From Gigaspora rosea (taxonomy: Eukaryota; Glomeromycota; Glomeromycetes; Diversisporales; Gigasporaceae), in NCBI GenBank assembly GCA_003550325.1, contig QKWP01000433.1, positions 68,582-132,581 on the forward strand: 64,000 bases of DNA, read 5' to 3'. Positions 1 to 11,648 of the stretch are shown here, one piece after another. Position numbers and translations under genes: made by a program. Under the pieces are notes generated by a model. That model had not been told where the DNA came from. It worked only from the letters and a program-made list of their open reading frames with translations, and searched no databases. Numbering within the stretch: position 1 is the stretch's first letter; each line of letters begins with the position of its first letter.

Positions 1-123
1 AGACCGGACTCATAGTTGAGTCTGGTCTGAAGTCTGAAATTAGTAAAATTTAAAGTCTGAGTCTGGTCTGATCCTGGACCATACCCGGACCGGACCAGAC
101 CCGGACTGGACCTAGGAGCACTA
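1..123. mobile_element. Truncated end of an hAT-like element
   Basis: Rich in GGACC/GGTCC-type words. It ends in GGAGCACTA, exactly like the right end of the element at 56754-59096, and shares the 'gagtctggt...aagt.tgaaa.tag.aaaatt.agagt' layout with 58980-59030. It is therefore the right-hand end of a second, diverged member whose body lies outside the window. No target duplication can be tested. Confidence 0.7.
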
Positions 124-260
124 ATCTCAATGAGACGAAACTAATGGTACCAAAATAATCTGATTCTGATCGATATGGCACGTGGTATTCATCATAGAAC
201 TTAGGTGCACCAAATTAGACATATCTAATTATTAATTGTTTATAGAATACAAATCTTTGT

Positions 261-380
261 TGATATTAGGATCCTGTGATTAGAATTTAGTGATTTTAGG
301 CTTGTTAGAATCGGCTCACTAAAGCGAACATTTTGGTAGTTAAATCATTAAAAATGGACTGGTGGATCAAAAGTTATTCA
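261..380. repeat. Dispersed ~110-bp repeat, copy 1
   Basis: The segment with 'tgttagaatc...ctcactaa' and 'ggtggatcaaaag' recurs at 1601-1720 and, inverted and diverged, at about 2410-2522. A looser relative with the 'cgagacggtca' core lies at 55560-55690. The unit has no coding potential or clear termini, so it is probably an old MITE or SINE-like fragment. Confidence 0.6.
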
Positions 381-1399
381 ATATTAAAAATTATATATAT
401 ATAATAATATATATAAATATATATTTATATATATTATATATATTATATTATATAGAACCTGATAATTGCTCTACCCCCCCCTCACCTACCTAAAAAATCA
501 GGTGATAAATGCACTCCCCTAATCAATACATCTTATTTTATTGATTAAAATAAGTTTTATGATATTTAATCCGAAACCCTTAAAATACAAAAATATCTCT
601 TAAATTGCATTTATCCTATTTACAAATAATAGCCCAGAACAATTGCCAATTAGAAATATAGGTTGACGATTGTATGAATTTCATTATATTGCTGGATTGG
701 TTACTTGGCAGTAATAACTAAATCGGACCCTTTTATGTTTGCTTGCGATGCACATGAAAATTGAGATACCTATTACTTATTATTATTACTATTGTGTGCC
801 TATTTAATTTTTATATATATTTCTATTTCTCAATTACAACTTGTAAATAATTTTGATAATTTTTTAGTTACAATAAACTATATTACTTTGTCTTATAGTA
901 TATATCAAATTAATGCTTAGTACAACTAATAAAAGCTCTAAAATTTTAACTATGTACATATAAGAATCAAAAATAAATTTGTTTTTTGAATTTGACATTT
1001 GATGCAATTTGAGAAATTTTTGGGTTATTAACTTGTGGCATGACCTCAATTCTGTTACCGGTAATTCTTACCCTTTTTCTTTGTGCAGTTTGCTGAAAAG
1101 CTTCTCACAAACTACAAATATCATGACTACTTCTTTTTTTACATTCCACAATAATCAAAGTAAGATCTTCTTGGAGCTTTGTACTTCCAATATTTTTATC
1201 ACATGCTTCGATATTAACTTAATTAAAATAAAAAATAAATAAAGTTTATAAATTAATTAAATACTTATCTATGTAAAAATTAATTAAAATTAAATACTAA
1301 TTACTGACCATTTTTATTTTCCTTATCATAGTCATAATCAATACGAAATTGAGCCAATATTGAAAATATAAGGGAGATGGGAGTATTGTGAACAGGGCA

Positions 1400-1518
1400 A
1401 ATATCTTACAATCTAGTGATCAGAATTGGATGATTTTTATACCATTTGAATCAGCTCAGAGAGACAAATCAAATGGTATAAAAATCATCCAATTCTGATT
1501 ACTAGATCACAAGATATT
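1400..1518. repeat. Near-perfect inverted repeat, 50-bp arms
   Basis: Arms 1400-1449 and 1469-1518 are reverse complements at about 46 of 50 positions, separated by a 19-bp loop. Transcribed, it would form a long hairpin. It could be a small foldback MITE; no target duplication was found. Confidence 0.85.
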
Positions 1519-1600
1519 ATTATTTATGCAAAATATAAATTTTTATATATTTGAATTTAATTAGTAAATCTGCAAATTTTTGTATAATAAACCTTTAATT

Positions 1601-1720
1601 ATCTTGGGATTCCGTGATTAGATTTTAACAATTTTGTGCTTGTTAGAATCGTCTCACTAAGACGGTCATTTTGGTTGTAAAATCATCCAAAACGGGCCAG
1701 TAGATCAAAAATTATCCACT
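1601..1720. repeat. Dispersed ~110-bp repeat, copy 2
   Basis: Matches 261-380 in the same order: GTGATTAGA, TGTTAGAATCG, CTCACTAA, TTTTGGT, AATCAT and AGTAGATCAAAA blocks. Divergence suggests old copies. Confidence 0.6.
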
Positions 1721-1956
1721 GTGTCCACAATACCCTCCTTTTCTCTAAAATTTAGTTTTTATGTTCTATTTTGTGTACTAATTATTTATATCTAAAACTA
1801 TATATGATACAAAGATTTTTTTACAGTAATTTATTCTTTATTAAGCATAGTTCAAATAATAAAAATTGTATAAAAATCTATTTGATTATTAAAAAGTTTT
1901 ATTAATAGAAACTTTAACCTGTCCATAATACCCCCATCCCTTATGTTTGCAGTTAA

Positions 1957-4507
1957 TTAATATTTTTTAAAGTCTAAGCAAGTACAAACATACAATATAA
2001 CATCTAAATTATTTTCATTGTTATCTGCTGAATATTTCTTATGAACAGAATACTCAATATTGTTATTTGTTACAAAACGAACCAACCAAGTATCTGATTG
2101 AATTTTATAAATATCTTTTTGATTTATATACAGTTTGACCTCTCTATAGTCATGCCCCATATAGTCACACCTCTATATAAGCACCTGATATTGTGCAACA
2201 AACTTAAAATATATTAAAAACCTCATATCATTATAATCATTATCACCAAAAATTTTTGATTTTTTTATCCATTTTATTAATAATAAACCTCTTTATAGTC
2301 ACCAATTATGACTAAATATAGATTATATAATCTGATTGGCCAAATATTTATATTCATGTTTATTTAAAATATTCTATTAAAAATTCTTAAAGGTTTGATA
2401 GCAAATGACTTTTGATGCAGTGGTCCGATTTGGATGAAACAACTACCAAAATGTTTATTTCGATGTGACGATTCTAATGAGCACAAGATTGTTAAAATCG
2501 GATCACATGCTCCTGAGATCGTTAAGGATTTGTATCACTTTACATGTTTAAAAATTGATTAAATTTAAACATCTGAGTGTAAAATACTTAAAGATCTTAG
2601 TATTTTGTAATTAGATTTGGATGATTGTGGACTCTTTAGAATCATCTTATTGAATCAAACACTCTAGTAGTTGTTTCAAGAGTTATCACTATCAAACATT
2701 TTAAATTTTTTAATAATTACAAATATGCACAAATATATTACTTAATGGCCTTTGGTCATGTGACTATGACAAGGTATTTTATTTATAGTCACATCTCTAT
2801 ACAATCACCAAAATAGGGTGCAACAGACTTGGTGATTATAGAGAGGTCAGACTGTACTTGGTTTCAACAATTTCTCGAATATACTGTTGGTGTTTCTGCT
2901 GATTCATCTGACCAATTCTTAATTCGTTTAAAAAAACAAAAAAATCTATATCTTTAAGAGCAATTTCTATGAGCAAATAAACCTTACTATCAAGCTTGCA
3001 TCCTGAACATCCTCTCATAAATGTATATTTCAACTTATAATAGAAAGCCTCAATTAAATTTTAGTATCAATCATATCTTGTAAGGTACCTCTAGTGCATA
3101 TCATCCACATTTTGTATTTAGGTTTCACCATCTTCAAAATAATTTGCAAAATCTTCTATGGCTTGGTCACCTATTTCTTTTCAACTATTAATTGTTTTAC
3201 AACTTGTCACTATACTTCTGTGTTATCCCAACCTTCCTTCCTCATTAATCTTTCCAAACTATTTTCTTATTTGGATTAGTATGTGTACCACATTTATGGT
3301 TCAACTTTTTATGCCAAGAACATAGTACATAAAAATGACATAAAAATATGGAGCTATTTGGAAAACTCTCTTCAACTGCATCTATCTTTTCTCCAGCATT
3401 ATCCACTATAATTATATTTAAATTTAGCCTCTTATTCTCATGCTTTAAAAAATTAAGCCACCTTTTCAATGTCAAAGATTGTTTGAATTCACTTATTAGG
3501 AAAGCAACAGGGTATTCACTTCCTGTTATAGAATATTGCATTATAATCATAAGAATATGGTAACCATGATGATTCATCTCTGAGTGCCATCCAAATACAA
3601 AACTCTTGCAAATTTTGCAAATTCTTTTTGTTCTTTTGTTTGTAATTCAAAAACAAACCCAATATTATTCACTTTGTCATTGCACTCATATAGGCAGCTT
3701 CCACCTTCATTAATCAATTTAATTTTCTATGTATCTAAAGAATTGAACTCATTTTTATCAAAAAAATAAGTTTATTCATTACATTGTACACAATAGTGTA
3801 TATATCATCTCATGTTATAAAAGCATCATGTAGTAATTGAATGTCCTGAAAGAGTCCTTCAGCATTTTTTATCTGATTCTTGAATTCAATTTTCCTGAAT
3901 TGTAAAAGTTTCTGTATGCTAAAGGAATCAAGTCCTCAAGAGCACACTTTTGAATAAAACTTCGTATATTCTCAGAAAGTGGAAGCATACATAAATCTGA
4001 TAAGTGTCCAGGGTAATGATTTGTATATTGTAATAATAATTCAGGACTATGGTAGAAGAATTAAGAGGAAGAGTAATATGAATAAACTCTTACAACCACA
4101 CTTTTTAGTTTCCTTTTGTGCAATTCATGGGTTTTTATTTGGATTATCACCAGCAACACTTTTATATTTACTATAATGATGGCAATACCATCGCTCCATC
4201 CATTGTTTTTTTTTGTCACTACACCATCTGCTTCGACAATCATGTCTAACATAACTTAACCCAGCTTGCTCAAGATTTTTAATCCATGTTTCATATTCAC
4301 CAACGGAAGTGAATAAGTTTTCATTCTTTCAGTTTTCGGTATGTACTATCATCTTCTGCTAAACTACTTCCCCACGTGACCAATACTATCTGTTGCGTCT
4401 AAGATAGAATCAACCATATTATCTGTATCATTGTCTTCTAAGTCCATATTGGCCTCTTCAACTTTGTCAATATCAAAAATTTTATTAATATTAGGAGGCG
4501 CTAACAT
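1957..4507 (-). pseudogene. Decayed MULE transposase (Mutator-like)
   Basis: Read on the minus strand, the order is that of a Mutator-like transposase. An N-terminal cysteine/histidine DNA-binding segment lies at about 4330-4060 (SRWC...WYCHHY...CGCKS). A SGHL/PGHLSDLCMLPLSE stretch sits near 3990. The first catalytic Asp is in LDGTQR near 3590. The second Asp is followed by LCHFYVL (C-x2-H) at about 3300-3420. A TTN-type MRG.SG..LDS region lies near 3000 and a SWIM-like CTC near 1970. Frames change repeatedly, there are several stops, and a MITE (2131-2854) interrupts it. A possible start codon is at 4507. It is a dead copy; no terminal repeats were assigned. Confidence 0.8.
2131..2854. mobile_element. 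TA-flanked MITE (Tc1/mariner-pogo type ends)
   Basis: The 724-bp element has terminal inverted repeats CAGTYTGACCTCTCTATA at both ends and a TA on each side (2129-2130, 2855-2856). This is the usual target duplication of the Tc1/mariner/pogo group. It has no transposase of its own. It splits the MULE pseudogene: frames at 2860-3030 and 1960-2130 join across it. Confidence 0.85.
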
Positions 4508-4903
4508 GACAAAAAAAAGTACTTGACTGGTTTTTTAATGCAACAATAAAAGTTTGCAATTATCATGTGTTTGTATAGCGAAAGCTTTATAAAAATTAGA
4601 CGTCAATATATAAAACTTTTAAAAACGCTAAAAGAATTTTTTTATTTGCAGTCAATAATGTAACTCTCAAATTTTTTTTAAAGAACTCTAGTCACGACAA
4701 AGTATGTTATTATTATTAATGAAACAGATGACGATCATTTTAGCACATGATAGGTTAACGTGATCAATTTTGCCCAATCAGAATTAGGAAGATCATCGAC
4801 CAATAGGGTGTTGGGAGCAAATTAGTACATGCATGCTCTCATCTTTTGAAAAGATTAACATTATTGTCATTATTGTACAGTTTTTGCACATCTCGTTTCC
4901 ATA
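4508..4903. other. Short intergenic stretch
   Basis: AT-rich sequence between the minus-strand MULE remnant and the plus-strand pseudogene at 4904. No repeat ends, motifs or coding signal recognised. Divergent promoters could lie here but none is visible. Confidence 0.4.
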
Positions 4904-5794
4904 ATGGAAGAATCAGGTATTAGCTTAAAATAGGATAAATCTAAAAATTTATCATTTTTTAATTATTTTGTTAATATTATTATGTATTCAAAAAGTATTT
5001 GATGCAAGTGCTGATACTATCTTAGCAGGTATTACACCAAGTTGGATAGAAAAGTTCAAGTTTAAGCATGGTATAATAATACAAAAGCACGAAATATTCT
5101 TTGCTGAATGTTTAGCATGTAAATTTAAATCACAGCCCAAAATCAGTATCTTAAGTGACACGTTGACCAGAGTATTTCAAATGAAGTTAATATTTTTCAC
5201 AAAACAAAAAGATTCTTTTTTTTAATAAATAATATTGATTTATATGCAATTAATTCAGAACATGTTAGTTGGGTGCTTGATATTGATAAAAACAGTTTGA
5301 ATAATGAATCGCCAGCTAATGATGTTTATCTGAAGATAAAGTGCTCATAAGTTGAATTAATTTTTGAAAAAGATTCAATAAAACTATCTGAAAGTTTAAA
5401 TAAAGCAGTGACAAGCGCTCTGGAAGATAACGATCCCTACTACGAATTAACAAAAATATTTAAAAATTATAGGCATTTCTTGCCTAGAAAAGTCGTTCTT
5501 GGATACAAATTATATAGAATGTCTTATTTAATCGTATATAAAAAGTGTCCAAAACAAAATAATGAAAAAATTGAATGGGAAACTCTAAATGATTTTAAGA
5601 TTGAAAATTGCAATGACATTTTGGATCTGTGGGCAAGTAAGAAGAAACAACACAGTTTCGACACCTCTCAATTAATATCAATCGATGGTGAAATTTTAAT
5701 AAGAAATCAGCTTGATAAGTGGGTGGCATCTTGCTTAGAAAACAATAATGATTCATTGCAAATTATTAATTGGAGTGAATTATATCCAATATAT

Positions 5795-5947
5795 GGGGGG
5801 CCCCACAGCAAAAAGTGGTGATAGACTAAAAAATTTTTTTCTGTAGTTTTTTAATATTGTGTTCTAAATAATTTAATTTTTGCAAAAAAAAGTTTTTACC
5901 AAAAAAATTTTTTTTGAGTATCACTACCTTTTGCTATGGGGCCTCCC
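5795..5947. mobile_element. 153-bp MITE inside a coding exon
   Basis: Ends are inverted copies of GGGRGGCCCCAYAGCAAAA, with similarity continuing for about 45 bp, and flanks are ATAT (5791-5794, 5948-5951). Removing the element and one ATAT restores an uninterrupted reading frame (PIY joined to DIFDESL). This shows it entered a formerly coding exon. It is non-coding; superfamily uncertain. Confidence 0.85.
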
Positions 5948-6609
5948 ATATGATATATTTGATGAATCTCTTTGTAAGGATATTAAATGTATTCTCAGAA
6001 TTAATGATACAAAAAATTATGTTAACAAAAAGGTACTTATGGCAGAAGTAATTCCAATTGAAGAACTTGAATATTCTTATTATGTAAAATTCTCTAGCAC
6101 ATTGAAATCTAATAATTATCATATTTTTGGAAAGCTTATGACAAAAGATAGAGTGCCAAAAGATGAGGTGGTTGTCAAATTCAAATGCACAGATCTTTAT
6201 GGATTCTTTGGTGTAATTGGAAATTTTGATTTGATCAAATCTGTAATGTTTTCATTACTTTTTTTAATCAAATAATTTAGTTATTTAATTTATTCTTATT
6301 AATTTAGAGCGAAAGATTATATGAATTTGCAAATAACTTGGATATTGGTTGGAAAACCTGCTGAAATTGGATTTTTTGACAAAAAGACGCATAATATCGC
6401 AGTAATTTGTTCTGAAAATACTTCGTTTACATTCCAAAATGACAGAAAAGATTTGATTGAATGATTAAAAATTCCTGAAAATTTATTAACAAACTCTATT
6501 CTTATTACTTCAATTGATTATCCTATATCGAGTTATAAACAAAATTTTATAACAAATATTAAAAATTATCATAATCAAGAGATTGAGATTAACATATATG
6601 TTAATGAGA

Positions 6610-6740
6610 GTAAAATTTGTGAGAGTGAAATTAGTGAAGGTGAAGCCAAAAACACTAGTGAAAATGAAGTCGAAGATACTAGTAAAAGTGAAGTTGAAGA
6701 TACTAGTGAAAGTGAAGTCGAAGACAATAATGCAAATGAA
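6610..6740 (+). repeat. 30-bp coding tandem repeat (acidic)
   Basis: About four degenerate 30-bp units encode an acidic ten-residue repeat of the SEVEDTSESE type, inside the pseudogene. It is likely a disordered linker between the N-terminal family domain and the kinase-like leader. Confidence 0.75.
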
Positions 6741-7335
6741 GTCAAAATATTAATGTGCACAAAGTCAAAGACAATTTTTGTAAATATTCACTCGATTGGT
6801 ATATAATTCTTCCAGAAAATCAAGTCAAAATTGTAAATGATAATTCTTGCTTACCTATCACAATGACTCACCTAAAAGCAATAGACAATATGTATATACT
6901 AAAGAATGGACAAGTGGAAATAAAGTTATTGATGATTGCATTAAAAAACTTCAGCTTGAAGCTACAAATATTAATGATATGATTGAGTGGATTCCTTTTA
7001 AAAGATTAGATAACATTCAAAAGATTGGTGATAAATTCTTAGCAATTTGGTTAGATAGAATATGGTATGAGCATAAAGAGGATAAATCATCATGCCTAGT
7101 AAACCTTAAAATATTGTCTGGTTCCCAAAATTTATTTGATTTTTTAGATGAAGTAAGTTTGTATGTAGTTTTTTTTCCCTTTAATATAGAATGTACACAT
7201 AACATGAATTCCCATTTATATTATTTATTTATTTTGAAGTAAACTACAAAGTAATGCATACTATATATTTTTTAACAGGATGTATTAGCAAATTTGGCTA
7301 ATATTTCAGGATTTTGCAAACTAAATAAGCTTTGA

Positions 7336-8814
7336 TCCAATTATCTTTTGTAATTCTAATAGTTGTATTTAATAATATTTAACAGCTTTAATATAAAAAT
7401 ATAATTTTTTCATACAATAAATAAAGTTTTACAATATAAATTATTTACTTCACAGAAACCTTAATTCGCAGAGAATTAATTTTAGGTAAGGTTATATTGC
7501 AATTGATTAATTCTTAGACAAGTCCATTTTATAAAAAGTTATTTCACCAAAAGCTAATTTTACAGGCAAATTAACTCTAATCATTGCCTTAGTGTTAAGT
7601 TTAGATTTAAAGTTGGTGCAATTTATAAAATTTGTCAGTACAATATATAGGATTAATCGTTTGTAAAATAACCTTGTCTGTAAAATAATTATCTATGAAC
7701 TAAGTTCAACAAGCATTTGTCAGTGAAATAATATAGATATAGGTTCATTCATTTATTATGTGTCAATTGTTTTATTTTTATTCCAAAAGAATCAACAATT
7801 TAATTTAGTCCACAATAATCATGAGGCTTTAACCCCTTCGAAAATTAATTTATTACAATATTAATTAATATTTTTATAATCGCAAATTTTCTTTCGAAAT
7901 TCTAAAAAAAAAGCTTGCTAATTTTATCCTCTAAATTCGAAATTTCAAACAGAAATAAGATTTTTCAAGCCCAAATTTATTTTCAAAATAAGCTAACTTT
8001 GAAAATACCCTAATTTTGCGAATTTAAATATATATGAGCTCTAAAGATTCAATATTTAGGATATAATGTTGCAATGACAAATATTATATCTATATAAGCA
8101 AAAACTATAGAGGAATTTAAAAGGTAACTGAACCAAGTCCCCTTTTATTTGTATATTACTATTTAAATGAGACAAAATATATTGTCTTTTGCCAATCATT
8201 ATCTTAAAATGTTAAACCATTAGGGTTTCACAAAAAATTTTAGTAAAGCTTTATTCTTTATGAAAAATTCTAGAAATATATGATATAACATATCAATATA
8301 GTTTTGGTTTACATAGTATATTGAGAAAATTTTTATTAAAATTTGAAAATTTTTTATTAATTAATGTTTTCTAAAAATATTTAAGTCATTTACAAATACA
8401 TTAAAATTCGGTTTACTTTAAGTGTCCTAATAATATTATTATTAGTATGATTACACACAAGAAGATCTGAACTTTAAAAAACTTAGCACTTAAAAAAATG
8501 AATGATAACATTTTCAAAACTTAATTTATAAATTCATTTAATTAATATTAGGAATTTGGTCAAAGCCTGAAATATCAGACGACAAATTATGTCTTATAGT
8601 AACTTCAGATTATCGATTTTATAATAGAAGAGTCGATGCGGAATACATGCAAATTAATCTATAGAATGCGTAAACATACTGTTGGTATGATAAATGCTTT
8701 CATTATAGTAACTCGACCTGTACACCTAACTATAATAATTTATAGATTATCACGTATTTTCATTTAAATATCTTAACCTCATTAAAAATTAGAAATTGGA
8801 ATCACCTTCAGCAG
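7336..8814. other. Gene-free AT-rich stretch
   Basis: Nothing recognised: no long frames, no terminal repeats, no tandem array. Base composition is like other intergenic sequence here. Confidence 0.5.
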
Positions 8815-9068
8815 TCATACTATACTATAATGTATTCTATTGAATTCTTCTAGATGAATTAAAAAATAAGTAATCATTCCTTCATTATCGGCCAAAGGCT
8901 GAGGATTTACAGATTTATAAATAAAACCTTTAGAATAAGCATTGAGAAATCCATGTTGGCAATTATCAAATAATCGGTTCATTAATATTAATCCTTGACA
9001 ACTGTCAATATTTGGGAAATCCTCAATCTCAGTGCCACATGAACCTGACCAATGTTACGGTTTTCAGA
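8815..9068 (-). pseudogene. Unrecognised gene fragment, downstream part
   Basis: The minus strand reads about 80 residues without a stop (GTEIEDFPNIDSC ... LEEFNRIHYSIV) and ends at TGA 8817-8815. It is not recognised. A second minus-strand coding-like fragment lies just beyond the other end of the MULE (14392-14640). The two were probably one gene before the MULE landed in it or its intron. Confidence 0.45.
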
Positions 9069-9226
9069 AGAATTTGCTTCAACAGTACTATTATATAAAT
9101 AAATTATTATTACTAAAGATTAAGAAAATAATAAACAGAAGAATAAAGATCTCTACCAGAAATTTAATGTTAATCCTTGAGAAATTATTTCATCATTACA
9201 TGTTTGACTCAGTTTGTAATATCATA

Positions 9227-9300
9227 TACAAATAACGGCAATCTTTTTTGTACATCAATTTTGTGTAACCTTATGTACATCAGATGTCGTCAGCCAATTA
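9227..9300. repeat. MULE left target duplication and terminal repeat
   Basis: TACAAATAA at 9227-9235, then the left terminal inverted repeat from 9236. The match to the right end holds for about 65 bp and fades into AT-rich sequence. Confidence 0.9.
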
Positions 9301-9495
9301 AATTGCTTCAAAATTGTATATTAAAATTTTGTGTAATGTGTTGTACATCAAATCTTATCAGCAACAAAATCACGCTTTGATAATTTCAAAGTCCGATTTG
9401 CTATATAAATTGGATGTGTACGTACAAATGCATGAATCTCTTCTTTTACCCAATAACAGCAACTTACAAAGAAAAAAACCCCTTCCAGAATTTTT

Positions 9496-11648
9496 ATGGA
9501 TATTGGCACCATAGAAATCGGATCCCTTTTTGATACCTTTGCTAAAGCATGTGCAGCTATTGAAAATTATGCTGCCAAAACCAATACGGTGTTGATTTTA
9601 GGTAAAACGTCCAAGAATCCAGATGGCAGCAGCTATAGACAGGCATACTTCATTTGTGAAAAACAGGTGAAATATGGTAGAAAAGAAGAGAATTATACTA
9701 CTAAATGAAATGGGTGTTGTTTTTGTATTGGTGTAAATTACCGCAAATGCACCAATAAGTTTGTAATTACGAAGTCTATTCTAGAACATAACCATGAGAT
9801 TTGTTTGGAAGCAACAAAATTTAGCACTGCCATGCGTAAATTTGACCAAAATGATCTTGGATTAATTGAGAAGCTTTCTAAAGATGGACTTCGAACCAAA
9901 GATATATTTTCAGTGCTGAGCTCAGTTAGTTCGAAATATGTTCATAAGCCTGACGTTTATAATGCTGTGAGCCATCAATGCCAACGTAAATTACAAGGTT
10001 TAAGTGAAATAGAGGTATCGCTTAAAACTCTAAAAAATAATAACAATATTATAGGTCAGTGTTTTTAAATTACATTGTAGAAAAACAATTGAATTGTTAA
10101 TTGCATTTTTCACATGATATTTGTTAAATTATTTAAGCTACTTAAATTATTTATTATTTAAATACATTATTGTAGGCGATATCGCTATAAAGCCAGCACA
10201 CAATGATGAGCGTGATCAAGATGGTGAATTTATACAAGCTATATTTTGGGCTTACCGTAATGCAATTCATGAATTTGCAATAGCAAAGGATGTATTAATC
10301 ATTGATGCGACGTACAAAACTAATAGATTCTCAATGCCTCTAGTAGTTATTTGTAGCATTGATCATTTTGGATCATCATATCCTCTAGCATATGCTCTTA
10401 TTTATTCAGAAACTTGGGACTTTTATTGTTGGATAATGCAACAGTTAAATAAAGTATTAACTATTTTAACTGGTAATGCTCACGTGACAACAATCATAAC
10501 TGATAGGGAATTGGCTCTTATGGCTGCAACTTCGTTAGTTTTTCCTGATGCAAAACATCAACTTTGCATTTGGCACTTTTTTAAAAATATTCGAAATAAA
10601 CTAAAGAAGGATGTTGAAGTTGACAAATTTATTTCTGACGTTCAAAAACTTATATATAGTAATATATCAATAAATCAAATTAATAAAGAAATAGAAGAAT
10701 TATGGAAACGATTTCCAAGTGCAAGGACCTATATGTATGAAGCTTGGATGCCGTACAAAGAGGTCGTCTAAAGCGGAGTTAATTCAATATATGATCTACA
10801 CACTGCATAAATTACATTATTGATACCTATATAACCTTCTAACAATAATTGCATCAAAAAGATAACCCTAACCCTAACCAAATTTCACTTCGCTTTAGCC
10901 GATCTCCGTACAAAGAAAGTTGGCTTGCGCCATATGTAAACATAATATTAACCTTGACATAAAATCAACTCAGTGCGTCAAAAGTCTGCACAGTAAGTTG
11001 AAGGGAGTTGAGAATCGCATCATTCCAGTTGACAAGTTACTTTCAATTATTTAGCGGCAATTGCAAGAACATTCTCAAAAACTTGCTTATACTCAGGATA
11101 AAACTGATTTGGGACTGAAGGAAATATAGTTAATATGTTCACAATATGCATTTGAGATGTTTATTAAGCCACAGCAAGATCTTGCAGTGATCGGTGCATA
11201 TGAAATTACCTATGAAAATAGAATTTACAATGTGATACAAATAGATAATCCAAAAAATTTAACTTATATAGTACAGCTTGAAAAACCTAGTACCTGCACA
11301 TGTTATCATCCACAGTGTACAAGGACCCCATGTCAACATAAAATTACAGTATATTTACAGCATTTGCATATCCATGTACTACCAAATGAGGTTCACAAGC
11401 GTTGGCATGTACAACAAACTTCAGAATTAGAGTATGGCGTGGATAATGTTCCACTACCTGTCATACAAATTTTCAAGCAGTTGCCACAGTGTCATTATGA
11501 TTCATTTTTAGATATGATGCAACGTGCTTTGGAACATGTTACCGAAAATGGAAAGGTTCCAGAATTATTAAGTAATGAAAATGTTGAACAAAAAACGTTT
11601 TTAAAACAATTAATATCGACAATGTTGCAGACTATAACAAGATTATAA
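9496..11648 (+). pseudogene. MULE transposase (FAR1-like, DDE, SWIM), disrupted
   Basis: ATG at 9496 opens a FAR1-like DNA-binding region. An in-frame TGA at 9706-9708 breaks it, and the domain resumes with NGCCFC...HNHEI. The first coding segment ends at 10054; a GT-AG intron (10055-10175) leads in frame into the catalytic core. That core has LIIDATYKTN (first Asp), ITDREL..M (second Asp) and LCIWHFFKNI (C-x2-H). A nested MITE (10761-10905) introduces a stop at 10769-10771. Past it, a frame with two further stops leads to the open segment 11157-11648, with a SWIM zinc motif C-T-C...C-Q-H. Function in the parent element: cutting and joining of its ends. Confidence 0.88.
10751..10915. mobile_element. 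145-bp MULE-type MITE nested in the transposase
   Basis: The element is 10761-10905, with inverted ends AGRTCGKCTAAAGCG. It is flanked by the 10-bp direct repeat CCGTACAAAG (10751-10760, 10906-10915). Excising it rejoins the transposase reading frame (MPYK to ESWL). It holds a short telomere-like run (taaccctaaccctaacc). It entered after the MULE and terminates the transposase early. Confidence 0.9.

Larger units (their letters stand above)
124..1956. other. Gene-free AT-rich stretch with short dispersed repeats
   Basis: No convincing coding sequence. It contains an AT dinucleotide palindrome at about 388-455, a CCCCCCC run near 475, two copies of a dispersed repeat (261-380, 1601-1720) and an inverted repeat at 1400-1518. 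Short open frames here lack motifs. Confidence 0.6.
4904..7335 (+). pseudogene. Multi-exon fungal-family protein with kinase-leader C-terminus, disrupted
   Basis: A 13-nt first exon (4904-4916) and a GT-AG intron (4917-4995) lead in frame into VFDASADT. The frame breaks in a T run near 5214-5222, meets a stop near 5348, is cut by a MITE at 5795-5947, and loses phase again near the intron at 6243-6307 and at an in-frame TGA near 6460. Readable blocks include the PRK(V)VLGYKLYRM region and ITWILVGKPAEIGFF. An acidic 30-bp-repeat segment follows at 6610-6740. Then comes the kinase-family leader, with EWTSGNK and MIEWIPFKRLDNIQKIG. A last intron at 7153-7278 (GTAAGT...CAG) leads to a stop at 7333-7335. 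The first part resembles a family expanded in Rhizophagus, recalled as MACPF/DUF7431-like; that name is from memory. Confidence 0.6.

Noticed and set aside
10863..10880. Telomere-like run as an origin or telomere seed
   Set aside because: Only two to three units, inside a 145-bp MITE.
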